Below are positions 25,423-33,806 of a stretch of 38,486 nucleotides of DNA, one piece after another. Source of the stretch: Methanobrevibacter sp. (GTDB lineage Archaea; Methanobacteriota; Methanobacteria; Methanobacteriales; Methanobacteriaceae). The stretch spans positions 1 to 38,486 of the forward strand of contig NZ_JAFQXT010000002.1 in assembly GCF_017406825.1 (NCBI RefSeq), in the 5' to 3' direction. The position numbers were made by a program, and so were the translations under genes. The notes under the pieces were generated by a model that did not search any database, had not been told where the DNA came from, and saw nothing but the letters and a program-made list of their open reading frames with translations. How positions within the stretch are numbered: the first letter of the stretch is position 1; every line of letters starts with the position of its first letter.

Positions 25423-25457
25423 AGTCACACCTTTTTTAGGTTATTTGAAAAACCTAT

Positions 25458-25638
25458 GTAATAACTCTTAACCGAGAATACAAACTTTTAGGTTTTTAAT
25501 ATTGGTTTTTGGGAATTTATGGACATATAGGAAAATGGTTCATCATTTAAGAGCTATTACTTTAAGTTTTTCGCGACCAAATATTAAAGTAACCAAAAGT
25601 TATCTTTCTCTTACATTATTATAGTAACAAAAAGTTAT
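25458..25638. promoter_or_regulatory. Operator cluster between grpE and the winged-helix regulator
   Basis: Three relations are visible. TTAAGAG-C/T-TATTAC occurs on plus at 25547-25560 and on minus at 25471-25458 (13 of 14 match). TTACTTTAA (25557-25565) is the perfect reverse complement of TTAAAGTAA (25584-25592). GTAAC-N-AAAAGTTAT occurs twice, at 25589-25603 and 25624-25638, 35 bp apart; the second copy overlaps the TATA TTATATAA (25635-25642) of the regulator. Autorepression is the natural reading. Confidence 0.65.
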
Positions 25639-25667
25639 ATAAAGGTTTCGATACATAATGTATAAAC

Positions 25668-26243
25668 ATGACTGATACAAACGACATTGAGAAAAACAAA
25701 AAATCCCGCAAAAATGCCGGCGTGGCCAATGGCCATATAGAAATCAGGGGACCTTACAATGACCCTGTCGATGACATTGATGTGGAAGATATCCTTGATG
25801 TAATGGGTTGTAAGACTAGAAGAGATATTATAAATCTTTTAAGGGAAGAACCTATGTTTGTAAGTGAAATCTCCAATGAACTGGACATTGGCCAAAAGGC
25901 CATTATCGCACACTTGCGTGCCATGGAAGATATAGGTATCCTTAATTCTTCTTATAAAAAGATTTTAAGAGGTCGTCCACGTAAATACTACGATTTGCAA
26001 AACGAAGTCAACATCCACATTACCATTAACAGGAACAACTTTGATGTAAGATTCACAGACGACATGCTCAACACATTGCAGCTGCCATCAGGTGACGAAT
26101 GGTCCAAATTGCTGGACATCGAAAAAAGAATTGATGACGGTCAGCTCGAAGCGATTGATGAGCTGAAAAATCAAATCAGATTATATGGTAATCTCCTGGA
26201 AAGGGCTGAATACATTCTTGAGAGAACCATTAAAAATAGATAA
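25668..26243 (+). CDS. Winged-helix (ArsR-like) regulator, probable heat-shock regulator
   Basis: A 191-residue DNA-binding protein. After a basic, disordered N-terminus, residues about 40-100 form the helix-turn-helix (DVMGCKTRRDIINLLREEP, SEISNELDIGQKAIIAHLRAM) with a wing GRPRKYYDL (about 105-113). The rest is a beta segment and a C-terminal helix likely for dimerisation. The fold resembles the archaeal heat-shock regulators Phr and HSR1, and its position divergent from grpE-dnaK-dnaJ supports control of that operon; this is inference. A TATA box overlapping a repeat lies about 29 nt before the ATG and no Shine-Dalgarno is present, so the mRNA is probably leaderless and autoregulated. Confidence 0.88.
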   Translation: MTDTNDIEKNKKSRKNAGVANGHIEIRGPYNDPVDDIDVEDILDVMGCKTRRDIINLLREEPMFVSEISNELDIGQKAIIAHLRAMEDIGILNSSYKKILRGRPRKYYDLQNEVNIHITINRNNFDVRFTDDMLNTLQLPSGDEWSKLLDIEKRIDDGQLEAIDELKNQIRLYGNLLERAEYILERTIKNR

Positions 26244-26246
26244 TAT

Positions 26247-26276
26247 TGTTTGAATTAATTTTCAAACACTTTTTTT
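26247..26276 (+). terminator. Hairpin terminator of the winged-helix regulator
   Basis: GTTTGAA (26247-26253) pairs with TTCAAAC (26260-26266) around TTAATT, followed by an 8-T run (26269-26276). It begins 4 nt after the TAA stop. Confidence 0.75.
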
Positions 26277-28516
26277 TAAATTTTTTTAGCCACAATACTT
26301 TGACCTAAAGAAACAGATCCATCTCCTGCACATGTATCCAGGTGCTGAATGAAATTATAATCATTATTTTCAATATAATTTTTAACGCAATTGGTAATCG
26401 CCTCGTTGTAAAACACTCCGCCGGTTGCTCCGATATCTCTTAGTTTTTTCTTATCTGCTGCCTGAATTGCAAGTTCGCTTAATCCACTTGCAACTGCAAT
26501 TTGGCCTGCAGATGCAACATCTGCCTTTTTCTCGCCATTTTGATATAATTTAACAACTTCCCGCAAGATTTCAGTAGTGTTCAATTGGTTATTTTCAATC
26601 ATTACCGGAATTTCCAGTTCTTTTGTAGAGTAATATGCCGCAGATTCAAGTTTCATTGAGCATTCGCCTTCATATGTTCGCTCATGGCAGATTTCCAATG
26701 CAACTGCCATTGAATCAAGGACTCTGCCTGTACTTGTAGTGATTCCAACATTAATTCCCGCATCAATTTGCTTTTTGATGTTCCTGATTTCAATCTCGCC
26801 ATATTTGAAGTAATCATAATACGGTTTAATCAGTTCATCATCCTTCAGGATACTTGCAAGCATTCTTGCAGGATATCTGGTCGCAACATCTCCGCCGGGC
26901 ATCAGCTGAGGTTCCAGATGACCCATTCTTTCAAAGGACTTGATATCAGTATAAAGGATTTCCCCTCCCCAGCTTGTTCCATTGCTGCCGTAACCCACTC
27001 CGTCTGCGGAAATGCTGATCATTTCATCTATTCCATGGTCGTTTGCAAGCGCTACTGTATGGGCATGATGGTGCTGGACAGGTAAGACTTCAGCATCATA
27101 TTTTTCGGCCAATTCATGTGCCAGACGTGTAGTGAAGAAGTGAGGATGCATATCACAGGCAATAACATCAAATTCCTTGATTTTTGTGATTTGCTCCATG
27201 TTTTCAATGGCATTCCTTAAAAACATCAATGTTTTCGGCTTGTTCGTATTTCCTATATGCTGTGAAGGATACACCTTATCTCCGCGGGCCATTGAGAATG
27301 TAACGTCAAGTTCCGGTCCCAATGCCAGCACATCCAAATCGTTAACATCATAGCTGATTGTATAAGGTTCCGGAGTATATCCTCGTGAACGCCTGATGAA
27401 TGACAATTCATTGTTTCTGAATCTGATAACCGAATCGTCACATCTATTCAATATCCTGCGGTTATGGACAAGAGAGTAATCATTAACTCCGCCTATGATT
27501 TCTTCGTTTTCAATCATCATAGGCTCGCCGGGAATATTTGCCGAAGTCATTACATAAGTGTCAATGTCTCCCTCATCAAATAATAGATAATGCATTGGAG
27601 AGTATGGAAGCATCACTCCGATATTGTGAAGTCCCGGAGACAGGGATTCGGGGAATCTGTAACCGTTATTTTTCTTTAGGATGACGATAGGTCTTTTGTT
27701 TGAAGTTATGGTATTAATTTCCTTAGCAGTTAGCTGCGCATATTTTTCAAGGCTTTCCAAGTCCTTGCACATAACTGCAAAAGCCTGATTTGGACGATTC
27801 AGGCGTTTTCTTAACTCTTTGATAGCGTCATCATTATATGCATCAACAACGAGATGTGTTCCACCAATTCCTTTGATTGCAAGAATTTTTCCTTCTTTGA
27901 GAACTTCTGCACCTTTTCTGATAGGATTTTCAACATCCAATCTATCATTTCCTTTATAGATCGCCATTTGGGGCCCGCAGTCATTGCAGCATATTGCCTC
28001 CCCGTGATAACGCCTGTCAAGGGGCTGCCTGTATTCCACAAGACAGTCATCGCACAATGGGAAATCCTCCATCGATGTCCTCTCACGGTCATACGGTACG
28101 CTTTCAATGACAGTAAATCTCGGTCCGCAATCTGTGCATGCATTGAACGGATATTTATAGCGTCTGTCTTTTGGATTTCTGATCTCCTCAAGGCATTTAT
28201 CGCAGATTGCAATATCCGGAGGTATTACGCTAACGCCGGAATAGCTGTCGCCGCTTTCAATAATTTCAAAATCAGAATAATTTTTCACCTCAATTTCCCG
28301 GACATCCATAGAATCTATTTTAGCTATTGGAGGAAGTTCTTCGGGAAGTCTTTTTACAAACTCTGAGGTATTTTCGCCTTCAACAATGATTTCAACCACA
28401 TTTCCAAGGTTTCTGACAGACCCTTTGAGATTTAAATCCGCTGCCAGCCTGTATACATATGGCCTAAATCCTACTCCTTGGACTATTCCCTGTGTCAAAA
28501 TCATTAAAGCATTCAT
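26276..28516 (-). CDS. hypF: Carbamoyltransferase HypF ([NiFe]-hydrogenase maturation)
   Basis: Makes the cyanide-ligand precursor for [NiFe]-hydrogenases: it converts carbamoyl phosphate to carbamoyl-adenylate and transfers it to HypE. All modules are present in 746 residues: acylphosphatase domain (1-90, GIVQGVGFRPYVYRLA), two C4 zinc motifs (CDKC 105-108 with CTDC 127-130; CDDC 155-158 with CCNDC near 180), a YrdC-like domain (about 195-380, KGIGGTHLVVDA) and a Kae1-like domain (about 390-746, VQHHHAHTVALANDHG, SADGVGYGSNGTSWGGE). No Shine-Dalgarno is present. The TATA palindrome 28543-28550 lies about 30 nt from its ATG and is shared with larB. A second in-frame Met4 (MILTQG) is an alternative start. 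Confidence 0.97.
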   Translation of the reverse strand: MNALMILTQGIVQGVGFRPYVYRLAADLNLKGSVRNLGNVVEIIVEGENTSEFVKRLPEELPPIAKIDSMDVREIEVKNYSDFEIIESGDSYSGVSVIPPDIAICDKCLEEIRNPKDRRYKYPFNACTDCGPRFTVIESVPYDRERTSMEDFPLCDDCLVEYRQPLDRRYHGEAICCNDCGPQMAIYKGNDRLDVENPIRKGAEVLKEGKILAIKGIGGTHLVVDAYNDDAIKELRKRLNRPNQAFAVMCKDLESLEKYAQLTAKEINTITSNKRPIVILKKNNGYRFPESLSPGLHNIGVMLPYSPMHYLLFDEGDIDTYVMTSANIPGEPMMIENEEIIGGVNDYSLVHNRRILNRCDDSVIRFRNNELSFIRRSRGYTPEPYTISYDVNDLDVLALGPELDVTFSMARGDKVYPSQHIGNTNKPKTLMFLRNAIENMEQITKIKEFDVIACDMHPHFFTTRLAHELAEKYDAEVLPVQHHHAHTVALANDHGIDEMISISADGVGYGSNGTSWGGEILYTDIKSFERMGHLEPQLMPGGDVATRYPARMLASILKDDELIKPYYDYFKYGEIEIRNIKKQIDAGINVGITTSTGRVLDSMAVALEICHERTYEGECSMKLESAAYYSTKELEIPVMIENNQLNTTEILREVVKLYQNGEKKADVASAGQIAVASGLSELAIQAADKKKLRDIGATGGVFYNEAITNCVKNYIENNDYNFIQHLDTCAGDGSVSLGQSIVAKKI

Positions 28517-28542
28517 TAAATTATAATATTGTAAGTTAAATT

Positions 28543-28550
28543 TTATATAA
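28543..28550. promoter_or_regulatory. Shared symmetric TATA box between hypF and larB
   Basis: The palindrome TTATATAA sits in a 55-bp intergenic region. Its centre is about 25 nt from the larB ATG and about 30 nt from the hypF ATG, both suited to leaderless transcription in opposite directions. Other AT-rich stretches nearby leave room for separate boxes. Confidence 0.55.
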
Positions 28551-28571
28551 TTTTATCTTATATATTATATT

Positions 28572-29339
28572 ATGAAAGATATTCTTGAAAGATTAATACG
28601 TGGTGAAATTGATATAAGTGAAGCCGAACAACTTCTAAAGGCCAACAACATTCTGGAATTTGATGATATTGCCAAGTTCGATGCTCAAAGAAGTGACAGA
28701 ACAGGTTTTCCAGAAGCCGTTTTCTCACCAAGTAAGGATTATGATGATTTAATCGCAATAATTAAGAATTATCTAAAAAAAAGCAATGAAGATTTAATAA
28801 TTACAAAATTATCACCTGACCGCTTTGAAAAAATCATTGAGGATTTGGGTGAGAACTCATATATTTTCGACTATAACAAAAGAGCCCAGATTTTAATAAT
28901 CAGAAAAGAAATCACTGAAAAAGAACCAATTGCAAAAATCGGAATCATAACAGCAGGAACATCTGACATCAATATTGCCGAAGAGGCAAGGGTAATTATT
29001 GAAGAGGGAGGATGTGAAGCGATTACATCATATGATATTGGAGTTGCAGGGATCCACAGACTATTTCCGCAAATCGCCCACATGGTCAGTGAAGGCGTAA
29101 GGGCCTTTATTGTTTGCGCTGGAATGGAAGGGGCTCTGCCGTCAGTTGTTGCAGGCCTTGTAGATGTGCCGGTAATTGCAGTTCCAACTTCAGTAGGGTA
29201 CGGCGTTGGCGAAGGAGGAAGAGTGGCTCTCGATGCAATGCTTCAGTCATGTGCACCGGGAATAGCAGTCGTGAATATAGATAACGGGTTTGGTGCTGCA
29301 GTATTTGCATTAACTATTGTAAATAGTGATTCAAAATGA
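28572..29339 (+). CDS. larB: Nickel pincer cofactor biosynthesis protein LarB
   Basis: LarB carboxylates and hydrolyses nicotinic acid adenine dinucleotide, the first step to the nickel-pincer nucleotide cofactor of lactate racemase-type enzymes. The 255-residue protein has an N-terminal helical region ([19 protein letters not shown]) and [16 protein letters not shown], then a PurE-like C-terminal domain (from about 120) with [32 protein letters not shown] and [20 protein letters not shown]. The start is probably leaderless. It is divergent from hypF, and both are nickel-enzyme maturation genes. The stop overlaps the GNAT gene by 4 nt (ATGA). larC and larE are not in the window. Confidence 0.93.
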   Translation: MKDILERLIRGEIDISEAEQLLKANNILEFDDIAKFDAQRSDRTGFPEAVFSPSKDYDDLIAIIKNYLKKSNEDLIITKLSPDRFEKIIEDLGENSYIFDYNKRAQILIIRKEITEKEPIAKIGIITAGTSDINIAEEARVIIEEGGCEAITSYDIGVAGIHRLFPQIAHMVSEGVRAFIVCAGMEGALPSVVAGLVDVPVIAVPTSVGYGVGEGGRVALDAMLQSCAPGIAVVNIDNGFGAAVFALTIVNSDSK

Positions 29340-29896
29340 AATACGAAACATTAAATCCCGAAAGGCACGACCTTTTTAAAGTGGCCGAACTGGTTTATGA
29401 CGTTGATTATAGAACCTTCGACATGCTCTTCAAATCAAAGGACAGTGCAGTGAAAGCCATTGCTAAAGATTTGCCAAAACGTGGAATCGGCGATTATTTT
29501 AAGGTTATTTTCGATGATGACGGTAAAATTATTGGCATGCTGATGATTTATACCTCAGAAGTCTCCCATAAATTTTATCTGAAATCCCCAAGATTATTCA
29601 TCGTCGATATTCTGGACCATTTTGTCCTGGCAGACATTGAAGAGGATGACCTGTATCTGGCGGAAATCGCAATTGACTCTGAATTGAGGGGACAGGGCAT
29701 CGGCAGAAAAGTCATTTGTGACGTAATCAATTATGCAAAATCCAAAAATTACAAAAGGGTAACAATCGACGCCGACTTCAGAAATCATGGCGCTAAAAGA
29801 TTATATGAGAAAATCGGTTTCAGGCAATTCAATAAAAAAAGAGTCAAAATCGGAAATTTTGAAAGGGGAATGACCAATATGGAATTAATCCTTTAA
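29336..29896 (+). CDS. GNAT-family N-acetyltransferase
   Basis: A 186-residue acetyl-CoA-dependent transferase. The GNAT core lies in the C-terminal half: [20 protein letters not shown] (about 103-122, acetyl-CoA loop R/Q-x-x-G-x-G), followed by [20 protein letters not shown] (about 142-161), the RimI-like motif B. The N-terminal half ([13 protein letters not shown]) is not diagnostic of a substrate. The start codon overlaps the larB stop (ATGA), so the two are translated together, though no biochemical link is obvious. Its 3' end overlaps the convergent glycosyltransferase gene by 12 bp with no terminator visible between them. Confidence 0.88.
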   Translation: MKYETLNPERHDLFKVAELVYDVDYRTFDMLFKSKDSAVKAIAKDLPKRGIGDYFKVIFDDDGKIIGMLMIYTSEVSHKFYLKSPRLFIVDILDHFVLADIEEDDLYLAEIAIDSELRGQGIGRKVICDVINYAKSKNYKRVTIDADFRNHGAKRLYEKIGFRQFNKKRVKIGNFERGMTNMELIL

Positions 29897-32440
29897 TGGG
29901 ATTTTCTTGATTGCATCATAAACTCTTTTACAATTGTTCTTATCGTTATACAGGAAGAATTCATCGATTCTTTCTGAATATTTGTCTTTTATCCGGCAAT
30001 CGTTTTCAATATATTCCATAATCAGGTTCACCAAATCGTCCTCAGTGCGCACAACCTCTCCGAATCCCATGGTTTCATAATCGAAATAGCCGTCTTTCAA
30101 GTCAAAATGATAGTCGGAGCCGTATTGGTAGTAGATCACCGGCTTGTGGAGATATGAAAAATCAAATGCCACTGAGGAATAATCCGTAATCAGCAATGAT
30201 CCGTTGTTGAAGAGTGTCTGATATCTGATTCTGTCGTAGTCTATGGTGACGTAATCGTTTTTATCAAAAAGTTCAATAAAGTCATAAACTTTTGGATGAG
30301 GTCTGAATATTATCTCATAGTTATTTTCCTTACATATTCTAATTAGTTTTTCATTGTTAAGCAATGAATTGAATTTTTTAAAGAATTCTGTTTCTTTAAT
30401 GTAGTCATCGGATTTTCGGGTCAGATACCTTCTCCATGAGGGCATGATGATTATCTGCTTTTTGTCTTCGTTGTTTTCCAATGTGTCATATCTTGGAAGG
30501 CCAAGCAATTGGACTACATTTTCATCATAATTATAATGGTGCTTGAATATTGATTCATATTCGAGGGGAGCGCTGGTTAAAAAGAAGGCCAAATTCATGT
30601 TATACTTGTTTAACCAGGATGAAATGTCATCCTTAATTATCCCATGCTGCAAGAATACGTTATTCGATTTTAAAAGTCCTGCAATATGAGGATATGTTCC
30701 CCAGAAAGGATAAATTATCTCATTGTCAGGATGGGATGTAACGATATTTTCCACAAACATTCCAAGGAATCGGTGTTTGATTGATTTAAATGGAATGACT
30801 TTGCCGATTTTTTTCATTTCTTCAAAATCAGGGCTGTCCTTTTTTATTATGAAATATTTTTCAATGTCATTGTCTTTATTTATGGCATATCTGAAGAGAT
30901 GCATTCCGTTATCGTCTGCAACTTCAGGACGGTCCATGAAAAACCATATTCTCTTATTTCTTAAAAAAGGATATGCTGCCATATACATCATTCTGAAAGG
31001 AATCCCTACCTTATAGCCAGGTTTTCTTTCTTTCAACATATGTATTGTGGCTTTTATTTCCTGCTTCAACCAGTTGATCGTATTTTTCCTTTTGAGGATG
31101 ATTTTATTGCCGTTCAATACGCTCAAATAGTTTTTTGATTTTGCATAACCCACGACTTTAGAGAAGTTGCAGGGCCTTGCAAAGTCAATATTTAATTTTT
31201 CATCGCCATTTCTAAATTCGATTTCAAAGGTATTGTCTTTTGAGAGGGGTATCCTAAACTCAAATGAGCAATCCCTGCAGTAAGTGTAGTCCAGGTATGT
31301 CTTATCCCTTTGAGGAAATCTCAGTTCATTGGTTTTGATTTCAGTGCCGTTAACAAACGCCCTGATGTCGCTTTCATTAATCTGAGAAAAATGAGCTAAG
31401 ACATATAATTCATCGTCAATTATATCGTAGATATCTATATAAACGGTATCAAACTCCAATCTAGAAAATATAGGATTGGAAACATCCCCATATTTCAATA
31501 AGAATGCATTAATCTTTTGATTATTGTTCATGAACCTGTAATTGAGGATTATGTCGTCATCGATTTTTTGGATTGCATTTTCCAATGACAGTTTAAATTC
31601 ATTCATTTCATTTTCGCCCAGAATCTCTGGAATGTTTTTGATTTTAAGCATCCATGCTATATCATACATTACAACATTTTGTATAAATTTGGGAACGTTT
31701 CCATATTTTTCACGGCTTTTATCCATCAGATAATTGAAATAATTCTCAATTCTGTGTGTGTAATATTTCTTGTTTGATTGTGAATTGTTGATGATGGAGC
31801 TGTTGTCTTCCCGTTTGCGGTAGTTGTATTGTCCTTCACAGCACAATCCAATATTCGGATTGTTGATTAACACTTCATTTACAACCACAACGTCCTCGGA
31901 TGTGACTATGTCCGGAAATTCGATATTTTTTAATGCGGTTCTTCTGATAAAACTTGACGGACCGGATAACTGATAGCAGTCGGGATTTTCAATAAGGTTG
32001 ACTTTTTGGGTTTTTTCAAATTTATAGTTCAAGTAATGGGGGCCGGTCCTGCTTTCAAAAAAGTATATGGGTATTGACACTAAATCAACATCGTCATGTT
32101 TTTTAAAAAAGTTCAAAACACTCTTGAAGGTCTCTTTGGAAATGTAATCATCACTGTCCAGAAAATTAACATATTCTCCGTCGGCATGGCTCAAACCAAT
32201 ATTTCTGGCCGTTGCAGGGCCAAGATTTTCATCATTTCGAATATATCTGAAATTGTTTGGATATTCGCTTAAATACTCTTTACAGATAGCCTCTGTCCTG
32301 TCGGAGCTTCCATTATCTACTATGATTGTCTCGATATTGTCTTCAAATCCAATAGTCTGGGATATCAGTGAATTTAAACATTCTTTTATCCAATTTTCAG
32401 AATTATAAGCAGCAATGACTACTGAAAATTTCAAGGGCAT
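29885..32440 (-). CDS. GT2 glycosyltransferase fused to CDP-glycerol glycerophosphotransferase (TagF-like)
   Basis: A bifunctional 851-residue enzyme, probably making a teichoic-acid-like or phosphodiester-linked surface polymer. The N-terminal GT-A domain (1-230) has FSVVIAAYNSENWIKECLNS, IIVDNGSSDRT and the FLDSDDY metal-binding motif. A middle linker (about 250-480) contains a beta-rich part. The C-terminal TagF/glycerophosphotransferase domain (about 490-850) has FLQHGIIKDD, IIIMPSWRRYL, IIFRPHPK, LLITDYSSVAFDFSYLHKPVIYYQ and the FFLYNDKNNCKRVYDAI end. No membrane helix is visible, so it acts at the cytoplasmic face. It is the last gene of the permease-ATPase-membrane protein operon, so the exporter probably carries its product. 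AGGAG precedes the ATG. Confidence 0.92.
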   Translation of the reverse strand: MPLKFSVVIAAYNSENWIKECLNSLISQTIGFEDNIETIIVDNGSSDRTEAICKEYLSEYPNNFRYIRNDENLGPATARNIGLSHADGEYVNFLDSDDYISKETFKSVLNFFKKHDDVDLVSIPIYFFESRTGPHYLNYKFEKTQKVNLIENPDCYQLSGPSSFIRRTALKNIEFPDIVTSEDVVVVNEVLINNPNIGLCCEGQYNYRKREDNSSIINNSQSNKKYYTHRIENYFNYLMDKSREKYGNVPKFIQNVVMYDIAWMLKIKNIPEILGENEMNEFKLSLENAIQKIDDDIILNYRFMNNNQKINAFLLKYGDVSNPIFSRLEFDTVYIDIYDIIDDELYVLAHFSQINESDIRAFVNGTEIKTNELRFPQRDKTYLDYTYCRDCSFEFRIPLSKDNTFEIEFRNGDEKLNIDFARPCNFSKVVGYAKSKNYLSVLNGNKIILKRKNTINWLKQEIKATIHMLKERKPGYKVGIPFRMMYMAAYPFLRNKRIWFFMDRPEVADDNGMHLFRYAINKDNDIEKYFIIKKDSPDFEEMKKIGKVIPFKSIKHRFLGMFVENIVTSHPDNEIIYPFWGTYPHIAGLLKSNNVFLQHGIIKDDISSWLNKYNMNLAFFLTSAPLEYESIFKHHYNYDENVVQLLGLPRYDTLENNEDKKQIIIMPSWRRYLTRKSDDYIKETEFFKKFNSLLNNEKLIRICKENNYEIIFRPHPKVYDFIELFDKNDYVTIDYDRIRYQTLFNNGSLLITDYSSVAFDFSYLHKPVIYYQYGSDYHFDLKDGYFDYETMGFGEVVRTEDDLVNLIMEYIENDCRIKDKYSERIDEFFLYNDKNNCKRVYDAIKKIPLKD

Positions 32441-32447
32441 TGAGCAC

Positions 32448-32966
32448 TTACTCCTGTGATTTTTTATAGTCCGGTTTAATAGTTTCAGCTAAAAAGTTTA
32501 AATTCTTGTCAATTTGGTTAATATCATTAAATCCTGAACATTTTAATAAAAATGTATGATTATATGTGTTTAAATAGGAAACTGATAGGTTAAGTGATTC
32601 CGTATCTGAATAATTTTGATAATGGATTGTATAAAGTTCTCTATCTTCTGTAATATTTTTCACATTATCCAGAATTTCAATATCAGGATTATTTGAAAAA
32701 GATTTGTTCTTTTTGTCAATCTCGTCTAAAGCAAATTCCCCTTTACCCAAGTCCTTAATAAATATTTTTTCAGGGTGATTCTTTTGATACAAGGAGATGC
32801 TGCTTGAATCAGATCCTCCAACTGAAAATCCAGGAGGCAATACTGCAGTAGACTTGTTTATATCTATAATTGCATTTCCAACAGTATCTGAATTGGATAC
32901 AACAAAATATCCGCAGCATACTGCGAGTATTATTATTATCAATATTAATATCCATCTTCTGTCCAT
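32448..32966 (-). CDS. Small membrane-anchored protein of unknown function in the export operon
   Basis: No family recognised. The 172-residue protein has a basic start (MDRR), one hydrophobic helix at about residues 5-23 (ILIIIILAVCCGYFVV), and a soluble, Asn/Ser/Lys-rich domain that should face outside, with several potential NxS/T sites. A Cys-Cys pair sits within the helix. It lies 8 bp after the ABC ATPase and 7 bp before the TagF-like gene, with GGTTA-TAAT-ATG, so it is part of the same transcript. A role in anchoring or exporting the polymer is inference. The fold of the soluble part is unknown to me. Confidence 0.75.
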   Translation of the reverse strand: MDRRWILILIIIILAVCCGYFVVSNSDTVGNAIIDINKSTAVLPPGFSVGGSDSSSISLYQKNHPEKIFIKDLGKGEFALDEIDKKNKSFSNNPDIEILDNVKNITEDRELYTIHYQNYSDTESLNLSVSYLNTYNHTFLLKCSGFNDINQIDKNLNFLAETIKPDYKKSQE

Positions 32967-32974
32967 ATTATAAC

Positions 32975-33793
32975 CTATTTTTTGTCTGATTTTGCACTTT
33001 TAACGTATGCGTCACAGACCTCATTTACTTCTCCTTCCATCACTAAATGTCCGTTTTCAATCCAGATGCATTTGTCGCAGATATCCCTGATTTGTCCGAT
33101 TGAATGGGAAACAAGAAGCACTGTCACACCATCTTTCATCATTGACCTAATCTTGTCGGAACTTTTTTTCCTGAATTTAATGTCCCCGACGGAAAGGATT
33201 TCGTCAATGATTAGGATATCCGGATTGACCAATGTGGCGATTGAAAAACCTAATTTAGCACGCATACCTGAAGAATAATTCTTGACCGGATAGTTAATGT
33301 ATTCTCCAAGTTCAGAAAATTCCAGGATTTCATCATATTTCTCATTAATGAACTCCTCTTCCATACTTAAAAAAGCACCATTAAGGTAAATGTTGTTTTT
33401 TCCAGTATAGTTCTTGTCGAAACCTGCACCTAACTCAAGCAATGGCGCAACCTTTCCATTAATAGTGATGTTTCCGTATGTAGGTTCATAGATTCCTGCC
33501 AATATCTTTAAAAGAGTACTTTTCCCGGCACCATTGAATCCAAGAATTCCCATACGGTCACCTTTATAAACGTTAAATGTAATATCATCTAAAACCCTAA
33601 TCTTTTGTTTTTCTTTCTTATTTTTCTTCAGGGTTCTGATAACATATTCTTTAAGGGTGTCAATTTTATCTTTTGTGACTTTGAATTCCATTGTTAAATG
33701 CTCTACTTTAATTGCAATATTGTCGTCGATTACCGGCACATTTTCCTTGTCTTCTCCGGTTATGAAACTTGCAATTTTGCCTTTAACACTCAT
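32975..33793 (-). CDS. Polysaccharide/teichoic-acid export ATPase (TagH/Wzt type)
   Basis: The cytoplasmic ATPase of an ABC polymer exporter. In 272 residues: an N-terminal extension (SFITGEDKENVPVIDDN), then an ABC domain with Walker A ILGFNGAGKST (about 84-94), the characteristic APLLELGAGFDKNYTG segment of TagH/Wzt ATPases, signature YSSGMRAKL, Walker B ILIIDEILSVGD and the switch His in VSHSIGQI. There is no C-terminal carbohydrate-binding domain as in long Wzt, so the polymer end is not likely sensed by this subunit. It follows the permease by 13 bp and precedes a small membrane protein and a TagF-like polymerase, a layout matching teichoic-acid export. Confidence 0.94.
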   Translation of the reverse strand: MSVKGKIASFITGEDKENVPVIDDNIAIKVEHLTMEFKVTKDKIDTLKEYVIRTLKKNKKEKQKIRVLDDITFNVYKGDRMGILGFNGAGKSTLLKILAGIYEPTYGNITINGKVAPLLELGAGFDKNYTGKNNIYLNGAFLSMEEEFINEKYDEILEFSELGEYINYPVKNYSSGMRAKLGFSIATLVNPDILIIDEILSVGDIKFRKKSSDKIRSMMKDGVTVLLVSHSIGQIRDICDKCIWIENGHLVMEGEVNEVCDAYVKSAKSDKK

Positions 33794-33806
33794 AATAAAA
33801 CCTTTT

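Noticed and set aside
25426..25428. GTG start for grpE at 25428
   Set aside because: It overlaps the Shine-Dalgarno; ATG 25422 has GGTG at the usual spacing.
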